Below are positions 44,124 to 45,315 of a stretch of 45,315 nucleotides of DNA, piece after piece. This DNA comes from Vulcaniibacterium thermophilum (GTDB taxonomy: Bacteria; Pseudomonadota; Gammaproteobacteria; Xanthomonadales; Xanthomonadaceae), in the NCBI RefSeq assembly GCF_007923255.1, contig NZ_VOHJ01000023.1:1-45315 (forward strand), written 5' to 3'. Position numbers and translations under genes: made by a program. The notes under the pieces are model-generated. The model had not been told where the DNA came from. It saw nothing but the letters and a program-made list of their open reading frames with translations, and made no database searches. Positions within the stretch are counted from its first letter, which is position 1, and every line of letters starts with the position of its first letter.

Positions 44124-44208
44124 GCGATCGCTGCCGGGGAGGGAGCGACAGTGTCGCCGATCGCGGGCACGCGCAGCGCGAAACCTCGCCCCGGCGCTGG
44201 CGTCGTTC

Positions 44209-44235
44209 GCGCAGCGGGGGCCGCCCCCGCTGCGC
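44209..44235 (-). terminator. hairpin terminator after the redoxin gene
   Basis: Perfect 13-base arms gcgcagcgggggc (44209-44221) and gcccccgctgcgc (44223-44235) lie seven bases past the minus-strand stop at 44243. In practice an 11-bp stem with a 5-base loop would form. There is no T-tract. Confidence 0.6.
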
Positions 44236-44242
44236 GCGCGGC

Positions 44243-44881
44243 TCAGTCGGCGTACTTCACCGAGCAGCCGTAGGGCCGCGACACCTTGACGCTCACCGGC
44301 TTGCCGGCCGCCAGCTCCGCCAGCACCTGCGGCACGTACTGCGTGGCCTGCGCGATGTCGGCCGGGTCGGGGCTGGGGATGCTGTCGATGCCGCCGGCGT
44401 AGCGCAGCACGCCCTTCGGATCGATCACGTACATGTGCGGCGTGGTCTTGGCGCCGTACAGGCGGCCGACGGTGCCGTCGGGGTCGAGCAGGTAGGCGGT
44501 CTGCGCCGCGCGCGCCTGGCCGCGCACGCGTTCGGCGGCGGCGGCGTCGACGTGCCCCTGCTGGCCCGGCGCCGACGAATTGATGCTCAGCCAGACCACG
44601 CCTTGCGCGGTGGCCGCGCGCTGCTGCTTCTGCATGTTGCCCGAGCCGTAGTGCTTCCTCACGAACGGGCACTCGTGGTTGGTCCACTCGAGCACGACGG
44701 TCTTGCCGGCGAACTCGGCCAGCGAACGCTTCTTGCCGGTCGAATCGACCAGGGTGAACGCGGGCGCGGGCTTGTCGACGACGGCGGCGGCGGTGGCGGC
44801 GACCGCGTCGGGAGCGGCGCCGCACGAGGTCAGGGCGGTGGCGGCGAAGGTCAGGGCAACGGCGAGCAGCGGGGCTTTCAT
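44243..44881 (-). CDS. lipoprotein thioredoxin-fold protein (redoxin / AhpC-TSA-like)
   Basis: This 212-residue protein starts with a lipoprotein signal ('LLAVALTFAATALTSC', lipobox LTSC, Cys20). A thioredoxin fold follows: 'KPAPAFTLVDSTGKKRSLAE', 'VVLEWTNHECPFVRKHYGSG' with the reactive Cys in a CPFV motif, and 'PHMYVIDPKGVLRYAGGID'. A second Cys lies near the end in 'RPYGCSVKYAD'. Proteins of this kind act in periplasmic thiol-disulfide exchange or peroxide removal. It is 17 bp downstream of a DsbD-like gene that could supply electrons to it. Confidence 0.88.
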   Translation of the reverse strand: MKAPLLAVALTFAATALTSCGAAPDAVAATAAAVVDKPAPAFTLVDSTGKKRSLAEFAGKTVVLEWTNHECPFVRKHYGSGNMQKQQRAATAQGVVWLSINSSAPGQQGHVDAAAAERVRGQARAAQTAYLLDPDGTVGRLYGAKTTPHMYVIDPKGVLRYAGGIDSIPSPDPADIAQATQYVPQVLAELAAGKPVSVKVSRPYGCSVKYAD

Positions 44882-44898
44882 CGGTCGGTCTCCTGGGG

Positions 44899-45315
44899 TC
44901 ACATCGAACGGATGGCGTCGGCGACGCCGTCCGTGGTCAGCAGTTGCGGCAGCACGCGGGGTTCGCCGCCGCCGGGCGGATACAGCACGTACAGCGGCAC
45001 GCCGTTGCGGCCGTAGCGCTGCAGGTAGCGGGTGATCGCCTCGTCGTGGCGCGTCCAGTCGCCCTTGAGGTAGACCACGCCGCGTTCGGCCAGCGCCGCG
45101 CGCACCGTGTCGCTGGACAGCGCGACGCGTTCGTTGGCGAGGCAGGTGATGCACCACGCCGCGGTCATGTTGACCAGCACCGGCGTGCCGGCCGCGCGCA
45201 GTTCGGCGAGACGCCGCTCGCTCCACGGCTCGGCGCCGGCGTCGGTCGCGGCGCGCACGGCCGCGGCCGCCGGCGGCGGCGCCGACAGCGGCAGCGCGAG
45301 CGCCAGCAGCGCCGT
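44899..45315 (-). CDS. DsbD-like thiol:disulfide interchange protein (partial, 5' end outside window)
   Basis: The visible 138 C-terminal residues include the end of the membrane part ('TALLALALPLSAPPPAAAA'). A thioredoxin-like domain follows, with the redox pair in 'VNMTAAWCITCLANERVALS' and later 'GDWTRHDEAITRYLQRYGRN' and 'GVPLYVLYPPGGGEP'. This is the C-terminal gamma domain of DsbD, which takes electrons from cytoplasmic thioredoxin through the membrane. The N-terminal part lies beyond the right edge. The adjacent redoxin lipoprotein is probably co-transcribed and may be an electron acceptor. Confidence 0.88.
   Translation of the reverse strand, partial: TALLALALPLSAPPPAAAAVRAATDAGAEPWSERRLAELRAAGTPVLVNMTAAWCITCLANERVALSSDTVRAALAERGVVYLKGDWTRHDEAITRYLQRYGRNGVPLYVLYPPGGGEPRVLPQLLTTDGVADAIRSM

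Overview
The window is very GC-rich, with almost every third codon position G or C. It is packed with short-spaced genes that have proteobacterial signals. Several features point to the Xanthomonadaceae/Lysobacteraceae (Lysobacter, Luteimonas, Thermomonas and relatives): a lipase effector ending in the Xanthomonadales type IV secretion tail (XVIPCD), a glgA-glgB-treZ-malQ-treY-glgX cluster, and families of short GC-rich hairpin repeats scattered between genes. The genus cannot be fixed from the sequence alone. No rRNA, tRNA, CRISPR array, transposase or replication origin was found.

Layout. 1-2493: a possible 3' end of an unknown gene, an ECF42-type sigma factor, a twin-CBS protein, and a convergent DUF1993 protein behind a shared hairpin terminator. 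2596-15057 (minus): seven tightly coupled genes in the order glgA, glgB, treZ, malQ, treY, DUF2934, glgX. They link glycogen synthesis and breakdown to trehalose formation, and most neighbours overlap by ATGA. 15058-16164: two small hydrophilic proteins and a block of repeat hairpins. 16165-18088: a thioredoxin-like protein, a voltage-gated cation channel with a calcium-channel-like filter, and two small unknown proteins. 18111-21507 (minus): a helicase/exonuclease pair resembling MrfA/MrfB of Bacillus subtilis; the exonuclease carries a repeat hairpin inside its reading frame. 21707-25736: two DUF5985 membrane proteins with a winged-helix protein, a three-gene TPR/Sel1-like run, and a cupin.

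25737-28144: tandem repeats, then a coupled lipoprotein (likely immunity) and lipase-XVIPCD effector pair of lower GC, probably horizontally acquired. 28304-33918: a MocR regulator, an alpha/beta hydrolase with an altered nucleophile elbow, a membrane protein, a phytanoyl-CoA dioxygenase-like protein, three small unknown proteins and a degenerate receiver domain. 33952-35566: pirin, a small hydrophilic protein, and repeats. 35567-39152: a possible undescribed biosynthetic locus. It has a class III aminotransferase, a VOC protein and a heme-oxygenase-like diiron enzyme in one run, with a divergent QueC-like PP-loop/zinc enzyme. 39175-43354: a DMT-type membrane protein, two DUF2306-like membrane proteins, and a LytS/LytTR-type two-component pair. 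43355-45315: a gene remnant, an unknown protein, a lipoprotein redoxin, and the 3' part of a DsbD-like gene cut by the window edge.

The items most worth following up are the diiron/VOC/aminotransferase/QueC-like locus, the secreted lipase with its lipoprotein partner, the channel with a TVEGWPD filter, and the MrfAB pair. All function calls come from reading motifs by eye; no database search was run.
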